Notes under the pieces: generated by a model
Seen by the model: only the letters and a program-made list of their open reading frames with translations
What the model was told of the DNA's origin: nothing
Database searches by the model: none
Position numbers and translations under genes: made by a program
Part shown: positions 29,859 to 37,587 of the stretch, in pieces
How the letters are laid out: every line of letters starts with the position of its first letter
Numbering within the stretch: position 1 is the stretch's first letter
Assembly (NCBI RefSeq): GCF_029543105.1
Contig: NZ_JARQXB010000001.1
Coordinates: 62,001-126,000 of the forward strand
Reading direction: 5' to 3'
Origin: Stenotrophomonas sp. HITSZ_GD
GTDB lineage: Bacteria > Pseudomonadota > Gammaproteobacteria > Xanthomonadales > Xanthomonadaceae
Length of the DNA stretch: 64,000 nucleotides

Positions 29859-30530
29859 ATGCGCCTGCTGCACCTGCTGTTGCCCAGCCTGGATCCGGCG
29901 GCCAGCGCCGCGTTCTACCGCGACGTGCTGGAGTTGCCGGTGGACGGCCAGCGCGTGCGCGCCGGCTGGAGCACCATCGACCTGGTGCCGGCCAACGGTG
30001 CGGTGGGCTGCCTGCACCTGGCCTTCAACGTGCCGCCGCCGCGTTTCGCCGCGGCGGCGGAGTGGCTGGCCGCGCGCGTGCCGCTGCTGCGCGATCCACT
30101 CGGACAGGCGCGCTTCCGCCTGGAGGGCGCGTGGCAATCCGAATCGGTGTACTTCGCCGGGCCCGACGGCGCGGTGCTGGAGCTGATCGCACGCCGCGCA
30201 CTGGGCGAAGGTGCGCGGCGCGACGGGCCTTTCAACGGCGCGGAGATCCAGTGCCTGAGCGAGGTGGGCTTGCCGAGCGCCGACGTGGCGGCGGTCACCC
30301 GCAGCCTGGGCAACCATTTCGATGCCCGTCCGCTGGGGGGCGAGGCATCCGACGAATTCGCCCCGCTCGGCGACCACCTGGGCATGCTCATCGTGGTCGA
30401 ACGACGCCGCCGCTGGTTTCCCGAACGCCGCCAACTGCCATGGGCGCAGGGCCTGCGGCTGACGGTCAGCGGCCGCCAGCCCGGCTTGCGGCTGCGCGAT
30501 GCGGAAGGCTGGGAGCTGGTCGCCGCCTGA
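29859..30530 (+). CDS. Two-module VOC-family protein
   Basis: 223 residues from ATG 29859 (MRLLHLLLPSLDP), with GGAAG seven bases upstream; an upstream ATG at 29829 would add ten residues. The first module LDPAASAAFYRDVLELPV and FAGPDGAVLELIAR form a glyoxalase-like half. A weaker second half begins NGAEIQCLSEVGLPS. Metal ligands are incomplete in the second module. Function unknown. It is close downstream of the LysR gene and converges with tatD. Confidence 0.82.
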   Translation: MRLLHLLLPSLDPAASAAFYRDVLELPVDGQRVRAGWSTIDLVPANGAVGCLHLAFNVPPPRFAAAAEWLAARVPLLRDPLGQARFRLEGAWQSESVYFAGPDGAVLELIARRALGEGARRDGPFNGAEIQCLSEVGLPSADVAAVTRSLGNHFDARPLGGEASDEFAPLGDHLGMLIVVERRRRWFPERRQLPWAQGLRLTVSGRQPGLRLRDAEGWELVAA

Positions 30531-30535
30531 GTGCG

Positions 30536-31342
30536 TCAGCCTGGCAGGCGGAAGAAGGCGCGTGCCGTGGCCGTGGTGGCCGCCGCGCTCGTGTCCACGT
30601 CCTCGCCGCGATCGCGCGCCAGTTCCTCGACGATGTGCGCCAGGAACATCGGCTCGTTGCGGCGGTCCTTCGGCGTGGGCTTGAGCGTGCGCGGCAGCAG
30701 GTAGGGCGCGTCGGTCTCGATCATCAGCCGCTCGGCCGGGATGTGCTTGACCAGCTCGCGCAGGTGCGCGCCGCGCCGCTCGTCGCACAGCCAACCGGTG
30801 ATGCCGATGTACCAGTCGCGGTCGAGGTAATCGAACATCTCCTCGCGCGTGCCGGTGAAACAATGCACCACCGCCGCGCCGGTGCGCCCCTCGAATTCCT
30901 TCATCACGGCGAGGAAGTCGGCATGCGCGTCGCGCTGGTGCAGAAACAGTGGCTTCGGATTGCCGGCATCGGCCAGGTCGGCGGCAATACGCAGCTGGCG
31001 CTCGAAGGCGCGGCGCTGCGCGGGGCGCGGGGAGAAATCGCGGAAATAATCCAGCCCGCACTCGCCCACCGCCACGACCTGCTCGTCCGCCAGCAGCGCG
31101 CGCATCTGCGCATCGCACTCTTCGGTGTACTCCACCGCGTGGTGCGGATGCACGCCGGCCGTGGCGTAAAGGAAGCCCGGGTACTGGCGCGCCAGGTCCA
31201 GGGCCAGCGGCGAATGCTCGCGGCTGGCGCCGGTCACCACCATCGCGGCCACGCCGGCCTGCCGGGCGCGCTGCAGTACCGCGTCGCGATCGCGGTCGAA
31301 CGATTCGTGGGTGAGGTTGGCGCCGATGTCGATCAGTTGCAT
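30536..31342 (-). CDS. tatD: TatD-type 3'-5' DNase/RNase
   Basis: Metal-dependent exonuclease implicated in DNA repair and RNA quality control. 268 residues from ATG 31342. MQLIDIGANLTHESFDRDRD matches E. coli TatD (FDIGVNLTSSQF) rather than YcfH or YjjV. TAGVHPHH, GECGLDYF, LHQRDAH, VHCFTGTREEM, ITGWLCDERRG and ETDAPYLLPR are all present; the E. coli HCRDAH motif reads HQRDAH here. It starts 60 bp from hrpB on the other strand. Confidence 0.94.
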   Translation of the reverse strand: MQLIDIGANLTHESFDRDRDAVLQRARQAGVAAMVVTGASREHSPLALDLARQYPGFLYATAGVHPHHAVEYTEECDAQMRALLADEQVVAVGECGLDYFRDFSPRPAQRRAFERQLRIAADLADAGNPKPLFLHQRDAHADFLAVMKEFEGRTGAAVVHCFTGTREEMFDYLDRDWYIGITGWLCDERRGAHLRELVKHIPAERLMIETDAPYLLPRTLKPTPKDRRNEPMFLAHIVEELARDRGEDVDTSAAATTATARAFFRLPG

Positions 31343-31402
31343 GGCCAGGCCGGAATCGGAAAGCGCGGCATTGTAGCGGGCGCGGGCCTTATCCTTGTCA
31401 CG

Positions 31403-33904
31403 ATGGCGACCCCCGATTTCCCGATCTCCCCGCTGCTGGCGCCGATCCGCGACAGCCTGCTGCATCACCCGCGCCTGGTACTGGAGGCCCCGCCCGGCGC
31501 CGGCAAGACCACGCAGGTGCCGCTGGCGCTGCTCGATGCGCCGTGGCTGGCCGGCCGCCGCATCGTGATGCTGGAGCCGCGCCGCGTGGCCGCGCGCAGC
31601 GCCGCCACGTTCATGGCGCGCCAGCTCGGCGAGGCGGTGGGCGAGACGGTCGGCTACCGCATCCGTTTCGAGAACCGCACCAGCGCGCGCACGCGCATCG
31701 AGGTCGTCACAGAGGGCATCCTCACCCGGATGATCCAGGACGACCCGCTGCTGGACGGCGTCGGCGCGATCCTGTTCGACGAATTCCACGAGCGCCACCT
31801 GGCCGGCGACCTCGGCCTGGCGCTGGCGCTGGACGTGCAATCCCAGCTGCGCGAGGACCTGCGCATCGTGGTGATGTCGGCGACGCTGGACGGCGAGCGG
31901 CTGTCGCGCTTCCTCGATGCGCCGCGCCTGTCCAGCGAAGGGCGCGGGTATCCGGTCGAGATCGCGCATTTCCCGCCGCGCCGCGACGAGGCGCTGGAGC
32001 CGCAGGCGCGGCGCGCGGTGGAGCACGCCCTGGCGGCGCACCCGGGCGACGTGCTGGTGTTCCTGCCCGGCCAGCGCGAGATCTCGCGCGTGCAGATGGC
32101 GCTGGAGAGCGTGCTCGATCCGGCGGTGCGGATCCTGCCGCTGCACGGCGAGCTGCCGGTGGAACAACAAACGCGCGTGCTGCAGACCGATCCGGACGGC
32201 CATCGCCGCGTGGTGCTGGCGACCAACGTCGCCGAGTCGTCGGTGACGTTGCCGGGCGTGCGCGTGGTGGTCGATGCGGGCCTGGCGCGCGAACCGGCCT
32301 ACGATCCGAACAGCGGCTTCTCGCGGCTGGAGACCGCCGCGATTTCGCAGGCCTCCGCCGACCAGCGTGCTGGCCGTGCCGGGCGCGTCGCCGCCGGTTG
32401 GGCGTACCGGCTGTGGCCGCCATCGCAACGGCTGGAGGCGCAGCGGCGCGCGGAGATCGGCCAGGTCGAACTGGCCTCGCTCGCGCTGGAGCTGGCGGCG
32501 TGGGGCTCGGATGCGCTGCGTTTCGTCGATGCGCCACCGCCCGGCGCGCTGGCCGCGGCACGCGAACTGTTGCAGCGCCTGGGCGCGCTCGGCGCTGGCG
32601 GCACCCTCACCGGCCTGGGACGGCGCATGCTGGCGCTGGGCACACACCCGCGGCTGGCGGCGATGCTGCTGCAAGCGCAAGGCGATCGCGCGCAGGCACT
32701 GGCCTGCGATCTGGCCGCGCTGGTGGAGGCGCGCGATCCGCTGCGGCAGGGCGGCGACGCGCTCGCCGCCCGCTGGCGCGCGCTGGCGGCCTTCAGGCGC
32801 GGCCGCCCACCGGCCGAGGCGAACCGCGGCGGGCTGGCCGCGATCGACGCCGCCGCCAAGCAGTGGCGCCGTCGCCTGCGCTGCGAGGCCACGCCGCCGG
32901 AAGAGATCGAGGCGCACGCGCTCGGCGACCTGCTCGCGCACGCCTTCCCGGACCGCATTGCCGCACGCCATCCCACCGATCCACTGCGTTACCTGCTGGC
33001 CAACGGACGCAGCGCGCGCTTGTTCGACCCCAGCGACCTGCGCGGCGAGCCGTGGCTGGTGGCCACCGAATTGCGTTTCGAACCGCGCGACGCCCTGCTG
33101 CTGCGCGCCGCGCCGGTCGACGAAGGCTGGCTGCGCCACGCCTTCCCCGCGCGCTTCGTGCAGGAGGACGTGGTGCGCTGGGATGCCGAGCGGCGGGCGC
33201 TGGTGGCCCTGCGCGAGACGCGGTTTGACCGCATCGTGCTCGACAGCCGCTCGGCCGGCAGCGTGGACCCGGCGCTGGCCGCCCACGCGCTCACCCAGGC
33301 CGTGGGCGAACTCGGCCTGTCGGCGCTGCCGTGGACGGAGGGCCTGCGCCAATGGCAGGCGCGCGCGCAATCGCTGCACCACTGGATGCCGGAGCTGGCA
33401 TTGCCCGATTACGGCGACGTGGCGCTGCTCGCCACGCTGGACGACTGGCTCACACCGGCGTTCGCCGGCAAGCGCCGCCTGGATGCGCTCTCCGAGGAAG
33501 AACTGGGCGAGGCGTTGAAATCGCCCCTGCCGTGGGCGCAGCGGCAACTCATCGACCGCCACGCGCCCACGCGCATCACCGTGCCCTCCGGCATGGAGCG
33601 GCGGATCGATTACGCGCTCGACCACGAGGACGCCCCGTTACCGCCGGTACTGGCGGTGAAGCTGCAGGAACTGTTCGGCCTGGCCGATACGCCGCGCGTG
33701 GCCGATGGCCGCGTACCGCTGACCCTGCACCTGCTCTCGCCGGGCGGACGCCCGTTGCAGGTGACCCAGGACCTGCGCAGCTTCTGGAGCAACACCTACC
33801 CGGAAGTGCGCAAGGAAATGAAGGGCCGCTACCCCAAGCACCCCTGGCCGGACGACCCCTGGAGCGCCACGGCCACGCACCGGGCCAAGCCGCGCGGCAC
33901 CTGA
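31403..33904 (+). CDS. hrpB: ATP-dependent RNA helicase HrpB
   Basis: DEAH-box superfamily 2 helicase, 833 residues (E. coli HrpB 809), starting at ATG 31403. Walker A APPGAGKTTQ near residues 31-40, the DEFH box FDEFHERHLAGD, MSATLDG (motif III), FLPGQREI (IV), TNVAESSVTLPGV (V) and QRAGRAGRVAAG (VI) are in order. The HrpB-specific C-terminal domain ends FWSNTYPEVRKEMKGRYPKHPWPDDP, a diagnostic signature. Its cellular role is poorly known; in Xanthomonadaceae HrpB-family helicases have been linked to RNA processing and adherence. Confidence 0.95.
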   Translation: MATPDFPISPLLAPIRDSLLHHPRLVLEAPPGAGKTTQVPLALLDAPWLAGRRIVMLEPRRVAARSAATFMARQLGEAVGETVGYRIRFENRTSARTRIEVVTEGILTRMIQDDPLLDGVGAILFDEFHERHLAGDLGLALALDVQSQLREDLRIVVMSATLDGERLSRFLDAPRLSSEGRGYPVEIAHFPPRRDEALEPQARRAVEHALAAHPGDVLVFLPGQREISRVQMALESVLDPAVRILPLHGELPVEQQTRVLQTDPDGHRRVVLATNVAESSVTLPGVRVVVDAGLAREPAYDPNSGFSRLETAAISQASADQRAGRAGRVAAGWAYRLWPPSQRLEAQRRAEIGQVELASLALELAAWGSDALRFVDAPPPGALAAARELLQRLGALGAGGTLTGLGRRMLALGTHPRLAAMLLQAQGDRAQALACDLAALVEARDPLRQGGDALAARWRALAAFRRGRPPAEANRGGLAAIDAAAKQWRRRLRCEATPPEEIEAHALGDLLAHAFPDRIAARHPTDPLRYLLANGRSARLFDPSDLRGEPWLVATELRFEPRDALLLRAAPVDEGWLRHAFPARFVQEDVVRWDAERRALVALRETRFDRIVLDSRSAGSVDPALAAHALTQAVGELGLSALPWTEGLRQWQARAQSLHHWMPELALPDYGDVALLATLDDWLTPAFAGKRRLDALSEEELGEALKSPLPWAQRQLIDRHAPTRITVPSGMERRIDYALDHEDAPLPPVLAVKLQELFGLADTPRVADGRVPLTLHLLSPGGRPLQVTQDLRSFWSNTYPEVRKEMKGRYPKHPWPDDPWSATATHRAKPRGT

Positions 33905-34011
33905 GTCCGGTTCAGCGGGCGGATAGGGCCGGAGCGCCGCACTGACATCATCTATACGGCCTGCCCTCGACACTGGCCTTCCATCGCCGTTGAACCGAGG
34001 AATTCCCCGCC

Positions 34012-34419
34012 ATGAGCAGACTGACCGTGATCACCGACCGGGCGCTGGAACGCGCCATGGACCTGGCCTCCAGCGCCGGAGACGGCCTGCGCCATGCCGG
34101 TAGCAACCTGCGCGACCACGTCGCCCCGCAGGCGATGGACTGGATCAAGACCGGCGCGGCGCTCGGCGCGGTGAAGTCCGGCGGCAAGGTGGCCACGCGC
34201 CTGGCCCGCCGCAACCCGGCGGTGACCATCGCGGCGGCGGCGGCCGGTGTCGGCCTGATCGCCTATGCGATCTACCGCAAGAAGAAGCAGCGCGACAACG
34301 CGGCGATCGACGGCACCGCGCAGCGCGTGGAGCAGCAGGGCAACGCGAATGCCCGCCGTGCTGCCCGCCAGCACTACCGTGGCCGCGTGGTCGATCCGAC
34401 CGACGAAGCCGGCGCCTGA
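34012..34419 (+). CDS. Hypothetical protein with one membrane helix (135 aa)
   Basis: The product begins MSRLTVITDRALERAMDLAS. It has an amphipathic region, a hydrophobic alanine-rich helix near residues 70-85 (TIAAAAAGVGLIAYAIY), then a strongly basic patch YRKKKQRD and an Arg/Asn-rich tail. This resembles small envelope-stress or ribosome-associated membrane proteins (DUF883/YqjD-like in layout), but the sequence does not let me assign a family. A bidirectional-type hairpin follows the stop. Confidence 0.65.
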   Translation: MSRLTVITDRALERAMDLASSAGDGLRHAGSNLRDHVAPQAMDWIKTGAALGAVKSGGKVATRLARRNPAVTIAAAAAGVGLIAYAIYRKKKQRDNAAIDGTAQRVEQQGNANARRAARQHYRGRVVDPTDEAGA

Positions 34420-34438
34420 CCGCCGCCTCCCGTGGATG

Positions 34439-34469
34439 GAAGATCGCCGCGCACGTCGCGGCGATCTTC
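34439..34469. terminator. Long perfect hairpin between convergent genes
   Basis: GAAGATCGCCGCG and its exact complement CGCGGCGATCTTC flank a five-base loop CACGT. It lies between the stop of the 34012-34419 gene and the stop of the aldolase-lactonase fusion. T-runs are weak on both sides (only GTT on plus), so it is probably an intrinsic terminator of modest strength or a 3' stabiliser for either transcript. Confidence 0.6.
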
Positions 34470-34471
34470 GT

Positions 34472-35899
34472 TCAAGGGGTGACGACGAACAGCCCGCCCG
34501 AGCCGGGAAAGGCCGCCAGCGCTTCCGGGGCGAGCCGCGCCCGCGCGGTGGTGACGTACAGCCGCCCCGCCGGTCCAAAGCACAATGCGCCCACGTGCGG
34601 CGCGGGAATGGCGATCGAACGCAGCACCGCGCCGTTCTCGGCCAATTCCACCACCGCCTGCCCGCCCCACATCGCCACCCACAGCCGGCCCTGCCGCGAC
34701 ATCGCCAAGCCATCGGGCTTGCCGGGCACGCCGAGGAAATCGGTCACCACCCTCGGTTCGCCGAGCGTGCCGGCGGCGATATCGGCCGGATAGGCCAGCA
34801 GCGTGCGCGCCAGCGTATCGACGACAAACAGCGTGCGCCCATCGGCCGAGAACACCATGCCGTTGGCGACGCCCAGGCCCTCGGCGACACGACGTGCCGG
34901 CTGCGCCGGATCGGGCGTGTAGAACAGCGCACCCTTGCCCGCGAGCAGGCCCCTGTGCATCGAGCCGGCCCACAGGCCGCCGCGCGCATCTACGGTCATG
35001 TCGTTGAGGCGGCAGCCTGCGCCGACGTCGAGCTCCGGCCCGGGCGTGATCCGGCCCTCTTCCGTCATGGACAGCAAATGCGTTTCGCCATTGCCGACCA
35101 GGCGGCCGGCGTGCGGCGACAGCGACCACACCGGTTCGGACAGCGGCGTGCGTGTGCACGTCTCGCCATTCCAGCGCAGCAGCGCGGGCGCGGTGGGGTC
35201 CAGCCAGATCACTTCGTCGCCGAGCATCCGGGGCGACTCGCCCACCAGCGCCTGCGGGTTGCACACCCGTTCGGCCCGCGCGGGGCGTTCGCGCAGCACC
35301 TGGAGCCAGGTGCGCGCACGCGCGCCGACGTCTTCGGCCGTGCGGCCCGGCTTGTAGAGGTCCGAGCCGACCCCGACCGCGGTCACGCCCGCCGCCCGCA
35401 GGCCCTCCAGATCGTCGGCCGCCACGCCGCCCACCGCCACCAGCTGCACGCCCTTGGGCAATACCGCGGACAAGGCCGACAATCGCGGCGCGGCGCCGTG
35501 CGCGGGGAACGCCTTGAGGTGCCGCGCGCCGGCGGCAATCGCCGCGAAGGCTTCCGACGGCGTGGAGAAACCGGGCATCGGCACCATGCCGTGCGCGACC
35601 GTCGCGCGGATCACCGCCACATCCGTGTTGGGCGATACGCAGAAGGCGCAGCCCAGGGCCGCCAGTCGTTCGACCTCTTCCACCTCGAGCACGGTGCCCG
35701 CGCCGATCTGCATGCGTCCGTCGAAATGACGCACGAGTGCGGCCAGCGTGGTGAACGGATCGGGCGAATTGAGCGGCACCTCGGCCACGCGCACGCCGGC
35801 CGCGTACAACGCCTCCACCACCGGGATGGCGTCTTCGTGCAGGCCGCGCAGGATCGCCACCAGCGGCGCCTGCGCGAGGATCTCGTCGAACGTGCTCAC
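34472..35899 (-). CDS. Fusion: 2-dehydro-3-deoxy-6-phosphogalactonate aldolase (DgoA) + SMP-30/gluconolactonase
   Basis: One 475-residue open frame. Residues 1-205 are a DgoA/Eda-type class I aldolase: E40 in AEVPLNSPDP, IGAGTVL, SPNTD, and Schiff-base K129 in HLKAFPA, ending GVGSDLYKPGRTAEDV. Residues about 212-475 are an SMP-30/lactonase propeller with metal ligands E221 (VGESP), N299 (RLNDM), N346 (VANGM) and D361 (VVDT). The two would give galactonolactone hydrolysis and KDPGal cleavage to pyruvate and glyceraldehyde-3-phosphate, non-consecutive steps of one pathway. The GTG start at 35899 overlaps the dgoK stop by four bases. It is the distal gene of the TonB receptor-SDR-dgoK row. A missed stop from a sequencing error is the main alternative. 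Confidence 0.85.
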   Translation of the reverse strand: MSTFDEILAQAPLVAILRGLHEDAIPVVEALYAAGVRVAEVPLNSPDPFTTLAALVRHFDGRMQIGAGTVLEVEEVERLAALGCAFCVSPNTDVAVIRATVAHGMVPMPGFSTPSEAFAAIAAGARHLKAFPAHGAAPRLSALSAVLPKGVQLVAVGGVAADDLEGLRAAGVTAVGVGSDLYKPGRTAEDVGARARTWLQVLRERPARAERVCNPQALVGESPRMLGDEVIWLDPTAPALLRWNGETCTRTPLSEPVWSLSPHAGRLVGNGETHLLSMTEEGRITPGPELDVGAGCRLNDMTVDARGGLWAGSMHRGLLAGKGALFYTPDPAQPARRVAEGLGVANGMVFSADGRTLFVVDTLARTLLAYPADIAAGTLGEPRVVTDFLGVPGKPDGLAMSRQGRLWVAMWGGQAVVELAENGAVLRSIAIPAPHVGALCFGPAGRLYVTTARARLAPEALAAFPGSGGLFVVTP

Positions 35900-36825
35900 G
35901 CGGCCACCGCGTGTGCGTGCAGCGCGGCAAAGCCGCGGGTCACCGCGTCGTGCGAGTGGATCTGCGCGGCATGCCCGCCCAGCGCCGCCACCGCGGCGCC
36001 ATAGAGCGCGCAGACCGGTGCCGCGCCCACCAGCGGCACGTTGCCTTCGAGCGCTTCGGGCCATAGCCGCCGCACATCGGCCAGTTCGGCGCCGATCAGC
36101 AGGCCGCGCAGGTACGAAGCGCCGTCCTGCCTGGGCAGGTCCTGGCGGATGACCCGCGCGCGTGCCCCGAACAGCAAGGTCCCCAGGCCCAGGCCGCTGT
36201 CGTGCCCCGCCTTCAGGCCGGCGTGGAAGGCCGAGCCCTCGACCGCCGGGCCATCGACCACGGAGGCCAGCAGGCCCGCGGCGGTCAACCGGTCGAAGAT
36301 TTCCCCGGACATCGCCGTCATGAACTCGACCACCGCCCCCTCGCGCAGCCGCACCCATTTGCTGTGCGTGCCCGGAAGCGCGACCAGGCCGCTCGCCGGC
36401 ACCCGCCCGCTGGCGATCAGGCCGAGCAGTTCGGTCTCCTCGCCGCGCATGATGTCCGGTGCGTCGTCCACCGCGCGGCGGCAGGCCAGCCCCGGCACGA
36501 TCGCCACCGGCACATCGCCCAGGCGCACGGCATGCAGGTGCGCGGCCAGCTGCGCCAGCGTGGTGGGGCAATCCACATACCCCGCATCGCTCCAGCCGAT
36601 GTTCGAGCCGATCATGCCGCTGGCGTAGGCGCGCGCCGCGTGTGGCCAGCGTGCGGCGAGCTCGGCGACCATCGCCTGCATCTGCGCGCGTTCCAGGCCG
36701 GCGATGCCGCGCGGCTGTTCCACCGAATCGCGCACCGCGCCGTCGGCGCCGATCAGGAAAGCACGGAAGTTGGAGCTGCCCCAGTTGATGCCGACGATGT
36801 CCCCGCCGTCCTTGTCCCACGTCAT
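35896..36825 (-). CDS. dgoK: 2-dehydro-3-deoxygalactonokinase
   Basis: Phosphorylates 2-keto-3-deoxygalactonate, the third step of the De Ley-Doudoroff galactonate route. 309 residues from ATG 36825. Opening GINWGSSNFRAFLI is the phosphate-1 loop of the ASKHA fold in DgoK form. GMIGSNIGW, PGLA...DIMRGEETELLG, and LPGTHSKWV are DgoK-specific. C-terminal YLRGLLIGAEL and CALYGAAV match. ATGA-type overlaps at both ends (with the SDR upstream and the aldolase-lactonase downstream) show a tightly translated operon. Confidence 0.93.
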   Translation of the reverse strand: MTWDKDGGDIVGINWGSSNFRAFLIGADGAVRDSVEQPRGIAGLERAQMQAMVAELAARWPHAARAYASGMIGSNIGWSDAGYVDCPTTLAQLAAHLHAVRLGDVPVAIVPGLACRRAVDDAPDIMRGEETELLGLIASGRVPASGLVALPGTHSKWVRLREGAVVEFMTAMSGEIFDRLTAAGLLASVVDGPAVEGSAFHAGLKAGHDSGLGLGTLLFGARARVIRQDLPRQDGASYLRGLLIGAELADVRRLWPEALEGNVPLVGAAPVCALYGAAVAALGGHAAQIHSHDAVTRGFAALHAHAVAA

Positions 36826-37562
36826 CGTCGCGTTACTCCCGCCCCGCCATCCAAAGGAAAGATGCCGCCTGTGATCCAGCCACTGCACGGCGATACCAGA
36901 AACAGCGCCAGTTCCGCGGCGTCCTCGGGCGTGCCCAGGCGGCCCAGCGGGTGGCGCTGCACGTTGCGTGCCCGCGCGGCGGCCGGATCGTCGGCCCGGG
37001 CGAAGGACGCCTGCAGCATCGGCGTATCCACCGAGGCCGGGGCGATCACGTTGACGCGCACGCCCTCGGGCGCGAATTCCAGCGCGGCGGTACGCGCCAG
37101 TTCTTCCAGCGCGGCCTTGGAGGCGGCGTAGGCCGCCAGGCTGGGCGTGGCGAAGCGCGCGTTGATCGATGACACCAGCACGACCGCGCCGCTGCCGCGT
37201 GCGCGCATGCCCGGCACCACCGCGCGCATCAGCCGCAGCGCGCCGAGCACGTTCACCGAGTAGGTGTCCAGCCAGAGCGCGTCGTCGTCGTCCAGCGTGC
37301 CGCCGGCCGGGCACACGCCGGCACAGTGCACCAGCGCGGTGATCGGGCCCAGCGCCGATGCCAGCTGCCCCACCGCCTGCGTCACGGCCTCGGCCGAGCG
37401 CAGGTCGGCCTGGGCGCTGGCATCGGCATCGGGCACCGGCTGCCGGTCGAGGGCGGCCACCCGCGCGCCCTCCTCCCGCAGCCGGCGTACCACCGCCGCG
37501 CCGATGCCGCTGGCCGCACCGCTGACCAGCACCACCTGTTGCCGCATCACGCCTTCGGTCAT
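36822..37562 (-). CDS. SDR-family sugar dehydrogenase (candidate galactose 1-dehydrogenase)
   Basis: A 246-residue classical SDR, ATG at 37562 (MTEGVMRQQ; a second ATG at 37547). VSGAASGIGAAVV is the cofactor loop, HCAGVCP stands where NNAG usually sits, VSSIN contains the Ser and YAASKAAL the Tyr/Lys. LDRQ after the second strand has an Asp, favouring NAD. Position first behind the TonB receptor gene and before dgoK makes oxidation of galactose (or a similar sugar) to the lactone its likely job, the lactone being opened by the SMP-30 part of the downstream fusion. Fucose/arabinose dehydrogenase is an alternative. Confidence 0.88.
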   Translation of the reverse strand: MTEGVMRQQVVLVSGAASGIGAAVVRRLREEGARVAALDRQPVPDADASAQADLRSAEAVTQAVGQLASALGPITALVHCAGVCPAGGTLDDDDALWLDTYSVNVLGALRLMRAVVPGMRARGSGAVVLVSSINARFATPSLAAYAASKAALEELARTAALEFAPEGVRVNVIAPASVDTPMLQASFARADDPAAARARNVQRHPLGRLGTPEDAAELALFLVSPCSGWITGGIFPLDGGAGVTRR

Positions 37563-37587
37563 CGTCGCCCATGGCCTCCGTCAGTCG

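Noticed and set aside
30536-33625. Very long minus-strand frame reading from hrpB antisense into TatD
   Set aside because: Only the last 268 codons (from ATG 31342) are TatD; the upstream part is antisense to HrpB and has no conserved motif.
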